This document shows positions 16,726 to 26,006 of a stretch of DNA of 31,547 bases, one piece after another. The number at the start of each line of letters is the position of its first letter. Within the stretch, counting starts at the first letter, position 1. Below the pieces are notes generated by a model. It was not told the DNA's origin. It saw only the letters and a list, made by a program, of their open reading frames with translations, and ran no database searches. The DNA lies in the NCBI GenBank assembly GCA_036524155.1, contig DATDCV010000664.1:1-31547 (forward strand), written 5' to 3'. Source of the stretch: DATDCV01 sp036524155 (GTDB taxonomy: Bacteria > Verrucomicrobiota > Verrucomicrobiia > Limisphaerales > UBA8199). The translations under genes and the position numbers were made by a program.

Positions 16726-17733
16726 TCAAACGCGGCCGGCGCGTAAAGCGGCTTCGAACTGCTGAAGGTCTTTGGGCATCTCTGCGGTCCAGGTCATGCG
16801 TGTGCCGGGGTGGTCCGGATGTTCGAGCGCGAGCACTTCTGCGTGCAAGGCCTGGCGCGGGAAATCGATGGGCGTTTCTACCCGGTCGGGCCCGCGAAAT
16901 CCCGGGTTGTAGGTGCGGTCGCCGACCAAGGGGAGTCCGGCGTTCGCGGCCTGGACGCGGATCTGATGTTTGCGGCCGGTTTCCAGCCCGAGCCGCAATT
17001 TGGTGATAAAACGCCTGCCGTCGGCGAGCGGGTACCGGGCGATGACTTCGTAGTGGGTAACGGCCTCGCGCGCCTCGGACCCGGCGGTCCTGGCCTGCAT
17101 TTCGGACAGGATATGCTGACGCATTTCATCGCGGCTCAACTGCAGCCATTGCCGCCAGACACCTTTGGAGGTGCTTGGGCCGCCTTCGACAAAGGCCACA
17201 TATTCCCGCTTCATGGTGTGCGTTCTGAGTTGCTCGATCAGGTGGTGGCGCGCAGCGGGGTTCGTAGCCATGCAAAAGACGCCGCTCGTATACTGGTCGA
17301 GGCGATGAACCGGCAAGGGTTGCAGCCGGCGGTAGGCTGGCGGCAGGGATCTGCCGGCCAAGCCGCGGTCCCGTGCCCGAAGTCTGCCCGCGAGGAAATC
17401 GGCTACAATGCTGAGGGCCGAAAGGTCGCAGTCCGGCGCCGGCACCGAGATGAGCCCGGGCCCCTTGTTGACGACCGCGATGGCCAAATCCAGATAAAGC
17501 AAGGAAACGCGCGGATGAATTTGCCAACCGGAACCGCAGGCCAGGGTGGTGGTGTGACGATCGCTTAGAACCAGCGTCTCGCCCGGGTCGGCGGTGTATT
17601 GGTGGGGTTTCCTGATCACCACGCCGTTGACGCTCACGCGCCCTGCCAGAATCCATTGTTTGGCGCGGGTCTTCGGCGTGTCGGGATGCTGCCGCAGCAA
17701 CCAATCCAGCAGCGGCTTGGTGTTGGTTTCCAT
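16726..17733 (-). CDS. RluA-family 23S rRNA/tRNA pseudouridine synthase
   Basis: The enzyme isomerises uridine to pseudouridine in rRNA or tRNA. An S4 RNA-binding domain comes first (TRAKQWILAGRVSVNGVVIRKP), then the pseudouridine synthase core. The catalytic Asp is Asp146 in HRLDQYTSGV, and the conserved GRKHQIRVQAANAGLPLVGD motif (the HQIR box) follows. The start is uncertain: the frame is open to 17835 with additional ATGs at 17754 and 17835. I chose the ATG at 17733 (335 aa), since the upstream residues look unlike the family and a weak AGGTG site precedes this ATG closely. The RluC, RluD or RluA subgroup cannot be fixed by eye. It lies 153 bp downstream of htrA. Confidence 0.85.
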   Translation of the reverse strand: METNTKPLLDWLLRQHPDTPKTRAKQWILAGRVSVNGVVIRKPHQYTADPGETLVLSDRHTTTLACGSGWQIHPRVSLLYLDLAIAVVNKGPGLISVPAPDCDLSALSIVADFLAGRLRARDRGLAGRSLPPAYRRLQPLPVHRLDQYTSGVFCMATNPAARHHLIEQLRTHTMKREYVAFVEGGPSTSKGVWRQWLQLSRDEMRQHILSEMQARTAGSEAREAVTHYEVIARYPLADGRRFITKLRLGLETGRKHQIRVQAANAGLPLVGDRTYNPGFRGPDRVETPIDFPRQALHAEVLALEHPDHPGTRMTWTAEMPKDLQQFEAALRAGRV

Positions 17734-17886
17734 CACCTGAGGATAGGGTCGCATGGGCAGGGCGAGGAGGCGAGCAAGAAGCTTGGAGAGGAGGCAGTCG
17801 CGCTGACTGACCCGAGCGGTCCCGGATCTGGACATCGATACGACGGGGACCCGTTGATTCGAATCTGCTCGCAGGAGTTCCCGGAG

Positions 17887-19341
17887 TCAAGGTTCGAGCG
17901 GTTTGATAATCTCGAAGCGGGCGGTTTTGTCGCTGACGAGGTTGATGAGCACGCCCTGTTTCGGGTCGGCTTTCTTGAGCGCGGCGTCAAACTGTTTTTT
18001 GGAGCTGACCGGTTGCTGGTTAACGGAAGTGATAATATCGCCCGGCTTCAGTTGTTTGAGGGCGGCCGGGGAATCTTTGGCGACGGCGGCGATGAGGACG
18101 CCATCGGTTTGAGAGGGATCGAGCCCGAAACGTTTGGCCAGGTCGCGTGTGAGTTCCTGGACCGTGAGGCCCAGTCCGGTGGGCTCCACCTTCTGCATGC
18201 CGGGCTTTGATGCCTTGGCCACAGCAGCGACGGGCTGCACCCATTCAGCCGGTATGACCTTCACGTGAACCGTTTTGTCTTTTCGAAAGACATCCAGCGT
18301 GAGGGGTTGGCCGACGGCCTTGCCGCGCACGGCAGCACGCAATTCCTGCGGCGTGGCTACTTTGGAGCCGTCGACGGCCGTGATAATGTCGCTCGGTTTC
18401 AGGTCGGATTTCGCCGCGGGCCCTTCCGGTAAAATTGCGGTGACTACCACTCCATCTCCGGTGCCTTTGATGAGTTGACGCAGATCCGGTTGGTCTCTTA
18501 ACGCCAGGATTCCCACCCCCAGCCAGGCGCGCTTGAATTTGCCGCTCTCGATGAGGTGCTCGGCGACTTCTTTCACCAGGTTGCTGGGAATGGCGAAGCC
18601 GATGCCGGTGTGCAGTCCCCGGATCAGGGTGTTCATCCCGATGACCTCGCCTTCGAGGTTGACCAGCGGCCCGCCGCTGTTGCCGGGGTTGATTTGGGCG
18701 TCGGTTTGGATGAAATCCTGGTCCATGGCCTGGCCCTCGGTTCCCTCGATGACCCCGGAGCGCCCCTTGGCGCTGACGTGGCCAAAGGTCACGCTGTAAT
18801 CAAGGCTAAAAGGCGCGCCCACCGCTATCGCAAACTCCCCCACCCGCGTCCTGTCCGAGTCCGCCAGCCGGGCAACCGGCAGGCCCTCTGCTTCGATTTT
18901 GAGCACTGCCACGTCCGACTGCGGATCCACCCCTCGGACGGCCGCCTTGAACACGCGCCCGTCTTTTAGCCGCACGTCAATCCTCTCAGCGCCTTCGACG
19001 ACATGGCGGTTCGTGAGAATGTAACCGTTCGGGCGAAAAATGATCCCGGATCCCTCCTCGTAGCTTCGTTCGGGCCGCTGGAACTGTTTGTGGAACTCGC
19101 GCCAGAAACCTGGCGGAAATGAATCGTTGGGGTTATTTTCCTCGGGCTCGACTGAGACCCGCTGCACGACGTTGATGACGACAACTGCGGGTGAGACCTT
19201 TTCCGCCACTTCCACGAAAGCCTCATTTAATTGGCGAGCCGCATCGCCCGCAGGCGACGCATTCTGGCCGTGACAGCGCGGGCCCGCCAGCCACAGAGCG
19301 ATCAAGGCCGCCGCCACGCCACTTGGGATTCGGGTATTCAT
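17887..19341 (-). CDS. Periplasmic serine protease/chaperone of the HtrA (DegP/DegQ) family
   Basis: It degrades or refolds misfolded periplasmic proteins. The 484-aa product starts at ATG 19341 with a signal peptide (SGVAAALIALWLAGPRCHGQ); upstream in-frame codons are not coding-like. The S1C protease domain (about 40-250) has the full triad: His113 in LTNRHVVEG, Asp143 in SDVAVLKIE and Ser222 in NPGNSGGPL. Two PDZ domains follow (about 265-350 and 385-484), with the second containing LKPGDIITSVNQQPV. The first 80 residues contain an N-terminal loop rich in acidic and aromatic residues (PPGFWREFHKQFQRP) like the LA loop of DegP. The domain set matches DegP/DegQ rather than the single-PDZ DegS. 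It is divergent from the zinc-ribbon gene, with 214 bp between the starts. Confidence 0.93.
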   Translation of the reverse strand: MNTRIPSGVAAALIALWLAGPRCHGQNASPAGDAARQLNEAFVEVAEKVSPAVVVINVVQRVSVEPEENNPNDSFPPGFWREFHKQFQRPERSYEEGSGIIFRPNGYILTNRHVVEGAERIDVRLKDGRVFKAAVRGVDPQSDVAVLKIEAEGLPVARLADSDRTRVGEFAIAVGAPFSLDYSVTFGHVSAKGRSGVIEGTEGQAMDQDFIQTDAQINPGNSGGPLVNLEGEVIGMNTLIRGLHTGIGFAIPSNLVKEVAEHLIESGKFKRAWLGVGILALRDQPDLRQLIKGTGDGVVVTAILPEGPAAKSDLKPSDIITAVDGSKVATPQELRAAVRGKAVGQPLTLDVFRKDKTVHVKVIPAEWVQPVAAVAKASKPGMQKVEPTGLGLTVQELTRDLAKRFGLDPSQTDGVLIAAVAKDSPAALKQLKPGDIITSVNQQPVSSKKQFDAALKKADPKQGVLINLVSDKTARFEIIKPLEP

Positions 19342-19511
19342 ATCATGATGACTTGAGCACGTCTGACCGAGAATATCGCTGAAGCATAACCCAGGATTCG
19401 CTTCCCTGCCACACGGCAACGTGCGGAGGTGACACGCGCTGACCGGGATGAGAACGCAGCACGCTGCTTGGGGCGTCAAACCCATCGCGCACAAAATGCG
19501 CCGAGGGATAT

Positions 19512-19540
19512 TTGACTTGGCGCGGGCTCGTCGATACTCT
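19512..19540 (+). promoter_or_regulatory. Candidate sigma-70 promoter for the zinc-ribbon gene
   Basis: TTGACT at 19512-19517 and TACTCT at 19535-19540 are separated by 17 nt. The -35 box matches consensus at 5 of 6 positions but the -10 box at only 3. Transcription would begin near 19547, leaving a leader of about 9 nt before the ATG at 19556. It is the best match I saw in the divergent htrA/zinc-ribbon intergenic region. Confidence 0.35.
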
Positions 19541-19555
19541 GTGAAACTTGTTCGC

Positions 19556-20284
19556 ATGTTGGATGTGATTGAAAAGCTGCTGATTTTACAGGATCGCGAC
19601 GTCAGGATCCGGCGTTTGCGCGCCGAGTTATCCCGGATCGAGCCGGAGCGGCAACTGTTCCAGGCCAAGTCCGCCGCCGCTCTCGCGGCACTAGAAAACG
19701 CACGGAACAGAGTGAAGCAACTGGAGTCGGACCGCAAAGCCCTCGAGCTTGAAGTAGAATCCAGGAAACAGTTGATCGCGCGTTACGCCAACCAGCAGTT
19801 GCAGACGCGCAAGAATGACGAATACCGTGCGCTGGCCCACGAGATCGAGACCTGCAACCAGGAGATCTTCAACATTGAAAATCGGGAGATCGAGTTGATG
19901 GAGTTGGCTGAAGCCGCCCAGAAGACGGTAGCCGGGGCAACCCAAGCGGCAGGCCAGGCGCGAAAACTGACGGAGGAACAGCATGCGAACCTCAGCAGCC
20001 GCGAGGAGAACCTGAAAAAGGACCTGGCAGCCCTGGAAACCAACCGGGAGGAGTTGGCGGTTGCGGTGGATGGAGCGGCGCGTGCACGATACGAACGCCT
20101 GGTTCGCAGCAAGGGCGAGAATGTTGTGGTTGGAATTCAGCATGGAGTCTGCGGCGGTTGCCACATGCGGGTTCCGCCGCAACTGTTGGTCCAGTGCCAG
20201 GCGCAGCAGGAGGTAGTGACTTGCAGCAACTGCGGCCGCATCCTTTACTACACACGAGACATGGACCTGGCAGTGGCCGAGTGA
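19556..20284 (+). CDS. Coiled-coil zinc-ribbon protein (C4-type, COG1579-like)
   Basis: The 242-aa protein has a long predicted coiled coil (about residues 5-190, rich in heptad-patterned Leu, Glu, Arg and Lys) and a C-terminal zinc ribbon with Cys199, Cys202, Cys223 and Cys226 (CGGC and CSNC). This is the layout of the conserved bacterial COG1579/zf-RING_7 family, a predicted nucleic-acid-binding protein of poorly defined function. I start at ATG 19556 because MLDVIEKLLILQDRDVRIR matches the family start; the earlier frame from 19448 is open but adds unrelated residues. It is divergent from htrA. The 248 bp downstream (20285-20532) hold no gene I can support. Confidence 0.82.
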   Translation: MLDVIEKLLILQDRDVRIRRLRAELSRIEPERQLFQAKSAAALAALENARNRVKQLESDRKALELEVESRKQLIARYANQQLQTRKNDEYRALAHEIETCNQEIFNIENREIELMELAEAAQKTVAGATQAAGQARKLTEEQHANLSSREENLKKDLAALETNREELAVAVDGAARARYERLVRSKGENVVVGIQHGVCGGCHMRVPPQLLVQCQAQQEVVTCSNCGRILYYTRDMDLAVAE

Positions 20285-20532
20285 CGTGAATTAGGGATTC
20301 AGGATGGCGGTTAAGGGATTGGCACGAACTCGCTGCCCGGTCTGTTTGGTCGACCTCGTGCGGGGGTGCCGAGGGCAGAGTCCGCTTTCCGGGGATTACT
20401 CCCTCCACGCGAACGACGGTGGACGCAAGAGATCTGCCTTGCAGATTGTTCCCCCCCCGGTCGCGCGCCGAAAAATCGGCTGGCGTTATACAAACAGAGG
20501 CGGTTATGGTGTCTTTTTGTTGAAATCGCATT

Positions 20533-23500
20533 ATGACGAATTCTAACAGTCCTACGCGGGAGCCACGCTCGCCTCAGAAAAGCGCCAAGCCAGTTCCGAG
20601 TGCGCCTGCGGGGACCCCACCGCCACGGACGCTTCCCCCTACACCCGGCAAAGTGGCCCCGCTGTTCAGGAAGATCGACTGGCTGACCCTGCTGATCACG
20701 TTCGCAGTCATTTGGGTTGTTTACTTCCTAACCCTCGCACCTGAGCTGACTCTGGAGGATTCGGGAGAATTGGTCACCGGTTCCTGGTATGCCGGCATCC
20801 CGCACCCGCCGGGTTACCCGGTTTGGACGATTTACAGTTGGCTTTGGACGGTGCTGGTTCCGGTTGGCAACCCCGCCTGGCGGGTGGCCCTGGCCGAGGC
20901 CTTTGCTGGCGCGGTGGCGTGCGGCCTGCTCAGCCTCATGGTTTCGCGCGGCAGCAGCATGTTCATGGAGAGCATCGAGGACCTCAAAACCATGACGGGC
21001 AAATGGGAAAGCGCGATCTGCATGGTGTCGGGGTTCGTTGCCGGCCTGCTGATGGGTCTGGACGGGTTCATGTGGCGCGAATCGGTGGCGGTGAATCGCA
21101 TCGCTGTGTCCAGCGTGCCCTGGTTCCTGATCGTGCTACTGTGTCTCCTGCGGTGGCTTTATGCGCCCCACCAGATCCGATTTCTCTATTGGGCGTTGTT
21201 TGTGTTTGGGGTCTGTTTTACGACGCACCAGAGCTTGATCGTCGCGGGCATCGGTGTGCAGGTGGCGATCGCGGCAGGAAACCGACGTTTGGGGCGGGAT
21301 GTCTTCTTCATGGATTTTGTCTTTTTTCTGCTTTACTGGATCTACTACCTGGTTACCAACCAGCACCTATTCCCAAACATTGGCGCCAAACAGGGTCTGC
21401 TCAACATTTTCGTCATGGTGGGTCTGGGCTCCATCGTGGCCAGTTGTTGGATGGCGGTGCAGACCAAAACGCGTGGAATTGAGGTCGGTCGGAACCTTGC
21501 GCTGGCGGGCGTGTTTATTTTCGGGCTGCTCGCGGCGTTGTATCGAAGCGACTCAGGTTACTTGTTCTTCTACGCGGTGTTGGCAGCCGGTTCGTTGTGG
21601 CTGCTGATCCGGCAGGCGCGGCAGTCGTGGAATATCGGCCGGGAATGGCTCCATGTGATCATTCTGGGTCTGCTGTGGGTGGCCGGCGCCTCGTTTTACC
21701 TGTACATGGCCCTGTCAGGCATGACCAATCCACCCATGCAATGGGGCTATCCCCGTACGGTCGAGGGTTTCTGGCATGCGCTAAGCCGCGGGCAATATGA
21801 GCAGCCAAACCCCACGAACGTTCTGGTTGAACCCGGGCGTTTTGTCAGCCAACTGGGGATGCTGGTCAGCGGAATCGCCGAGGAGTACACCTGGGTCATC
21901 ATCCTGGTGACGCTCGTGCCTTTCTTGTTCTTTTTCCGCATGCAGAAGCGTGAGCGAGCCTGGTTGATCGGGCTCTCGGCAATTTACCTTTGCCTCGGCG
22001 TTTTGCTGATGGTGCTTCTCAACCCCACCCCCGATCGCGCGGCAGCCGACCTGGTAAAGGTCTTTTTCAACAACTCCCACACCATTGTCGCCGCGCTGAT
22101 TGGATACGGCCTGGCTCTGGTTGCGGCCTTCATGGCGACGCATTATGTCCGCTTTCGCCTATGGGGCATCGTCGGCGGGACAGTAGCGTTCATCCTCGGG
22201 GTGTTCACGCTGTGGAACGCGACGGGCAAGCACTTTTTCGGTCCGGCCGGCGAGATTGGGCTGATAGATTTGCCGCATTGGGTCGCCCGGGCTTTCGCTC
22301 CTGGCCACTTTGGCCTGCCGATCCTGGGAAACCTCTTGTTAGTGGCGATACCATTGGGATTTGTGCTGGCCCTGCTGGCTTATCGGAATCGCGCGCCCTT
22401 GTTGTTGACGCTGGGGCTCTTTGGCGCGCTGCCGTTGTATTCGGGCCTGGCGCATTGGTTCGCCTGCAACCAGCACAACCATTGGTTCGGTTACTGGTTC
22501 GGTCACGACATGTTCACTCCGCCCTTCAAAGGGGCTGACGGCAAACCGATCTACCCGGAGATGACCAAGGACGCGGTGCTTTACGGCGGCACCGACCCCG
22601 GACGGTTCTGCCCTACCTACATGATTTTCTGCGAGAGTTTCACCCCCCACAACTGCCAGCCGGCGGAGGACCAGAAATTTGACCGACGCGATGTTTACAT
22701 CATTACGCAGAATGCCCTGGCCGATGGCACGTACCTCAACTACATCCGCGCCCATTACAACCGGAGCAAACAGATCGACCCGCCCTTCTTTCAGGAACTG
22801 TTCCGCTCGGCCAAAGAGCGGGAGCAAAATTATACGACCAATCTGCTGGCCCGGGCGGTTTCGGTCCTCGATGACATCTTCGAAGGGGTCGGTGCCCGGG
22901 TCGAGAAGCGCCGCCGGACTTACACCTCCTGGTTTAAGGAAGGCGATTTCAAAGACTTGCCCGGCTTTGCGGCGCGATTGCGTCCAAGCGGCGACCAGGA
23001 TCCTCTCTCGAAATATATTTATGAAAACCTGAGCTCGGGAACCCGGCAGTTGCTCGCTGCTTTCGGAAAGACCGAGTCCCCGCTGCGCACCGGCCTGGCC
23101 CAGGACCTCAACCTGCTGTTAGATCGTGAACTCCGCAACGACCTCTTCGGCAAGCAGAGCGAGAAGGATTCGATCGACAAAGAGATCGCCGCTGGGAGAA
23201 CGTCGGAGCCATTGCGCCAGAGACAGCAGCAGTTGGCAAAAGAAATCTCGGAAATCACGCTCTACAATCCGGAGCGGTTCAAACAGGTCCCGCTCTCCGA
23301 GTATCTAGTGGATTTCATTAAAGAGAATCCCCTCAGCCACACTCGGGTTCGATTGAATAGGCTGTTATTGGAGGCTGCCTATCCGCAATCCATCGCGCCT
23401 AGTCTGGGCGGCGTGTACCCGGACCGAGAGATGTATATCGCCACGCCTGAGGATTCGCAGCGTTGCTTCAACGAATACCTCCAGGACGCCAATAAGCGCC

Positions 23501-24765
23501 TTCAGCATGACATGCAGTTCCCCAACGAACCGAAACATATCCGGCCCGGCGAGGACGTTCGGGTCGTCGAAAACCGCGTCACCGTTGCGGGCCAGGTGGC
23601 CGTGATGGCCATCAATGGACTGCTCACGAAGGTCATGTTCGACCACAACCCCAAGAATGAGTTCTTCGTCGAAGAAAGTTTTCCGCTGGATTGGATGTAT
23701 CCGCATCTGACGCCTTACGGCATCATTATGAAGATTAACCGCCAGCCGTTGCCGACGCTCACGGCGGACATTTTGGACCGCGACCACGCGTTCTGGAAGC
23801 AGTACTCAAAGCGGTTCACGGGTGACATTATCGATTACGACACCCCGGTCAAAGACATCGCGGAGTGGATTGACAAGACATATCTCCGTCGGGATTTCAA
23901 CGGCTTCACGGGCGATCGCAAATTCATCCATGACGATGACGCCCAGAAGGCGTTTTCCAAGCTGCGGAGCTCGATCGGCGGTATCTACGCCTGGCGGTTG
24001 AGTCCCCAGTGCCCCCCACAATTCAGACCCAAGCCCGGCGCGGAATTCGACCGGATTCTCAAGGAGGCGGATTTCACATTCCGGCAGGCCTTTGCCTTTT
24101 GCCCCTATAGCCCCGAGGCCGTGTTTCGCTACGTTAATCTGCTGCTCCAATTTAACCGCCTGGACGATGCGCTCATCGTGGCCAAGACCTGCCTCAAGCT
24201 GGACCCGTATAACGCGCAAGTCCGCGGTTTGATCAACAGCCTGGAATCCTGGAAATCCCAGCGTGGTGCGGCGCTACCCATGCCGGAAGCCCAGCCCACC
24301 GTCAGTCTTGAGGCGATGGAAAAAAGCGTCCGGGACAACCCATCGAATTTTCAGGCGACGGTCGAGCTGGCAAAGATCTACCTCCAACTTCAGCAGACCG
24401 GCCGCGCGGTTCAGTTGCTTGATTCTGTCGTCAACAGTTCCAATGCCGATGGTCCAGCGGTGGTCCGGGCGGCGATGGTGTACCAGGACATTTTCAATAT
24501 GCCCAAGCTGGAGAGCGCGCTCGAACGGCTGGTCAAGCTTTCGCCTGACAGCCCGGAAGCCTGGTACGACCTGGCGGGAATGAAGGCCAACCTCCGGAAG
24601 GACAAGGAGGCTCTTGGCGCCCTCAGCCAGGCGCTGAATCTGAACGCCCAACGTCTCCACCGTGAGCCCGGCGCCCGGAATCTGGTGACCAATCTCGCCA
24701 TCGACCAGCGTTTCGCGGGGCTGCGTCAATCGCCCGACTTCCAAAAGCTCATCTCGGCGAAATAG
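20533..24765 (+). CDS. Giant DUF2723 (GT117-type) multi-pass membrane protein with C-terminal TPR region
   Basis: The 1410-aa protein opens with a Pro-rich cytosolic leader (about 1-45), then many transmembrane segments to about residue 660. The DUF2723 signature follows the first helix: LEDSGELVTGSWYAGIPHPP, with Glu75, Asp76 and Glu79, as in GT-C glycosyltransferases where acidic residues in the first outer loop act in catalysis. The family is classed as GT117, protein O-mannosyltransferase-like, in Bacteroidota and Verrucomicrobiota. A long soluble region (about 670-1210) follows, with FVEESFPLDWMYPHLTPYGIIMKINRQPLP. TPR-like helices make up the C-terminus (about 1215-1410), for example DDALIVAKTCLKLDPYNAQV and WYDLAGMKANLRKDKEALGAL. 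The protein probably glycosylates exported proteins or lipids. The specificity is not visible. No operon partner is certain; sppA begins 69 bp downstream. Confidence 0.85.
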   Translation: MTNSNSPTREPRSPQKSAKPVPSAPAGTPPPRTLPPTPGKVAPLFRKIDWLTLLITFAVIWVVYFLTLAPELTLEDSGELVTGSWYAGIPHPPGYPVWTIYSWLWTVLVPVGNPAWRVALAEAFAGAVACGLLSLMVSRGSSMFMESIEDLKTMTGKWESAICMVSGFVAGLLMGLDGFMWRESVAVNRIAVSSVPWFLIVLLCLLRWLYAPHQIRFLYWALFVFGVCFTTHQSLIVAGIGVQVAIAAGNRRLGRDVFFMDFVFFLLYWIYYLVTNQHLFPNIGAKQGLLNIFVMVGLGSIVASCWMAVQTKTRGIEVGRNLALAGVFIFGLLAALYRSDSGYLFFYAVLAAGSLWLLIRQARQSWNIGREWLHVIILGLLWVAGASFYLYMALSGMTNPPMQWGYPRTVEGFWHALSRGQYEQPNPTNVLVEPGRFVSQLGMLVSGIAEEYTWVIILVTLVPFLFFFRMQKRERAWLIGLSAIYLCLGVLLMVLLNPTPDRAAADLVKVFFNNSHTIVAALIGYGLALVAAFMATHYVRFRLWGIVGGTVAFILGVFTLWNATGKHFFGPAGEIGLIDLPHWVARAFAPGHFGLPILGNLLLVAIPLGFVLALLAYRNRAPLLLTLGLFGALPLYSGLAHWFACNQHNHWFGYWFGHDMFTPPFKGADGKPIYPEMTKDAVLYGGTDPGRFCPTYMIFCESFTPHNCQPAEDQKFDRRDVYIITQNALADGTYLNYIRAHYNRSKQIDPPFFQELFRSAKEREQNYTTNLLARAVSVLDDIFEGVGARVEKRRRTYTSWFKEGDFKDLPGFAARLRPSGDQDPLSKYIYENLSSGTRQLLAAFGKTESPLRTGLAQDLNLLLDRELRNDLFGKQSEKDSIDKEIAAGRTSEPLRQRQQQLAKEISEITLYNPERFKQVPLSEYLVDFIKENPLSHTRVRLNRLLLEAAYPQSIAPSLGGVYPDREMYIATPEDSQRCFNEYLQDANKRLQHDMQFPNEPKHIRPGEDVRVVENRVTVAGQVAVMAINGLLTKVMFDHNPKNEFFVEESFPLDWMYPHLTPYGIIMKINRQPLPTLTADILDRDHAFWKQYSKRFTGDIIDYDTPVKDIAEWIDKTYLRRDFNGFTGDRKFIHDDDAQKAFSKLRSSIGGIYAWRLSPQCPPQFRPKPGAEFDRILKEADFTFRQAFAFCPYSPEAVFRYVNLLLQFNRLDDALIVAKTCLKLDPYNAQVRGLINSLESWKSQRGAALPMPEAQPTVSLEAMEKSVRDNPSNFQATVELAKIYLQLQQTGRAVQLLDSVVNSSNADGPAVVRAAMVYQDIFNMPKLESALERLVKLSPDSPEAWYDLAGMKANLRKDKEALGALSQALNLNAQRLHREPGARNLVTNLAIDQRFAGLRQSPDFQKLISAK

Positions 24766-24833
24766 CGCCGTCGGGCGTTGGCGCTCCTAATCAGCTTGCC
24801 CGCCGATCGTGCTTGAGTTAGTTTCCGCCAGGT

Positions 24834-26006
24834 ATGGAAGAAAACTCCCCGTCAGCCAGTGCGCCGCCGCCGGTGCCGCCACCCCCCCCGGTGGCTCCGC
24901 CCGTTATTTCGCCACGTCCGATTTCCCCTCCGGCCCCTCGCCGCCGCGGTTGGATGATCTTCGCAATCGCTCTCCTGGTGTTGCTCGGACTCAGTCTGTT
25001 CTACAACCTCGAGGCTTTCGCCGCGAAGCTGTTCCGCCGCGGCCTAACGCCGGGTTCTTACAGCGCGCGCGTGTCCGGTCCCAGGCTCGAGGAGGTTCTG
25101 CGCGAGGACCACGACGCGGTCAGCAAGATCGCGGTTATCGACCTTACGGGCATTATCACCGGCGCAGGCTTCGAACAGGGCGGGTTTAGCATGGTGGACG
25201 TTATCAAGGCGCAACTGAAGCGGGCTGAGGAAGACGACCGCGTCAAAGCCGTCATTCTCAAAGTGGATTCTCCGGGGGGTGAAGTGCTCGCCTCCGACGA
25301 CATCTACCGCGCTATCGGCGCCTTCCAGCAGCACTCACTAAAGCCTGTCGTGGCGTCGATGGGTTCCGTTGCCGCCTCCGGCGGATATTATGTTTCGGCC
25401 GCGTGCCGTTGGATCGTCGCCAACGAGTTGACCATTACCGGCAGCATCGGCGTCATTCTCAGTTCCTGGAACTATCGCGGGCTTATGGACAAGGTGGGGG
25501 TTCGTCCGGAAACGTACAAAAGCGGCAAATTCAAAGATATGCTGAGCGGGTCACGTGAGCCCGGTTCCATTACCGACGAAGAGCGCGCGATGCTGCAAAA
25601 GCTCATCAACGATACTTACGGGCGCTTTACCAACGTGGTTCAGGAGGGCCGGCAGAAGGCTTATGAAAAAGGCAAAGCCACGCATGACGAAAAAGCTCGG
25701 GGCCGCGAACTGAATTCTAACTGGCCGGACTATGCCGACGGCCGTGTGCTGTCGGGCGCCGATGCTTTCAAGCTCGGGTTTGTTGATGAGTTGGGTGGCT
25801 TCAACGACGCTGTTGAACGCGCTCACAAGCTGTCCGGCACCGCCCGCGCCAACCTCATCGAGTACCAGCTCCGTTACGATTTTGCCGACTTCTTTCGGAT
25901 CTTCGGGAAATCCGACGCCAAAGCGCTCAAGATCGACCTCGGGATGGAAGTGCCAAAACTCCAGGCTGGCCAGCTCTATTTTCTCTCGCCCACGTTTGCC
26001 CATTAA
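24834..26006 (+). CDS. sppA: Signal peptide peptidase SppA (36K type, S49 family)
   Basis: It cleaves remnant signal peptides in the membrane. The 390-aa protein has a Pro-rich N-terminal tail (about 1-37), one transmembrane helix (WMIFAIALLVLLGLSLF, about 40-57) and an S49 protease domain. The Ser/Lys pair is Ser182 in MGSVAASGGYYVSAA and probably Lys234 in SGKFKDMLSGSRE; the 52-residue spacing equals that of B. subtilis SppA. The short, single-domain form is like the Bacillus enzyme rather than the two-domain E. coli 67K form. The Pro-rich tail (APPPVPPPPPVAPPVI) may be a flexible cytosolic anchor. It is 69 bp from the DUF2723 gene, so the two may be cotranscribed. Confidence 0.92.
   Translation: MEENSPSASAPPPVPPPPPVAPPVISPRPISPPAPRRRGWMIFAIALLVLLGLSLFYNLEAFAAKLFRRGLTPGSYSARVSGPRLEEVLREDHDAVSKIAVIDLTGIITGAGFEQGGFSMVDVIKAQLKRAEEDDRVKAVILKVDSPGGEVLASDDIYRAIGAFQQHSLKPVVASMGSVAASGGYYVSAACRWIVANELTITGSIGVILSSWNYRGLMDKVGVRPETYKSGKFKDMLSGSREPGSITDEERAMLQKLINDTYGRFTNVVQEGRQKAYEKGKATHDEKARGRELNSNWPDYADGRVLSGADAFKLGFVDELGGFNDAVERAHKLSGTARANLIEYQLRYDFADFFRIFGKSDAKALKIDLGMEVPKLQAGQLYFLSPTFAH

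Noticed and set aside
20285..20532. Gene, promoter or RNA in the gap before the DUF2723 gene
   Set aside because: There is only a 5-bp hairpin (20467-20480) and an isolated TATACA (20487-20492) with no fitting -35 box; no coding frame looks real.
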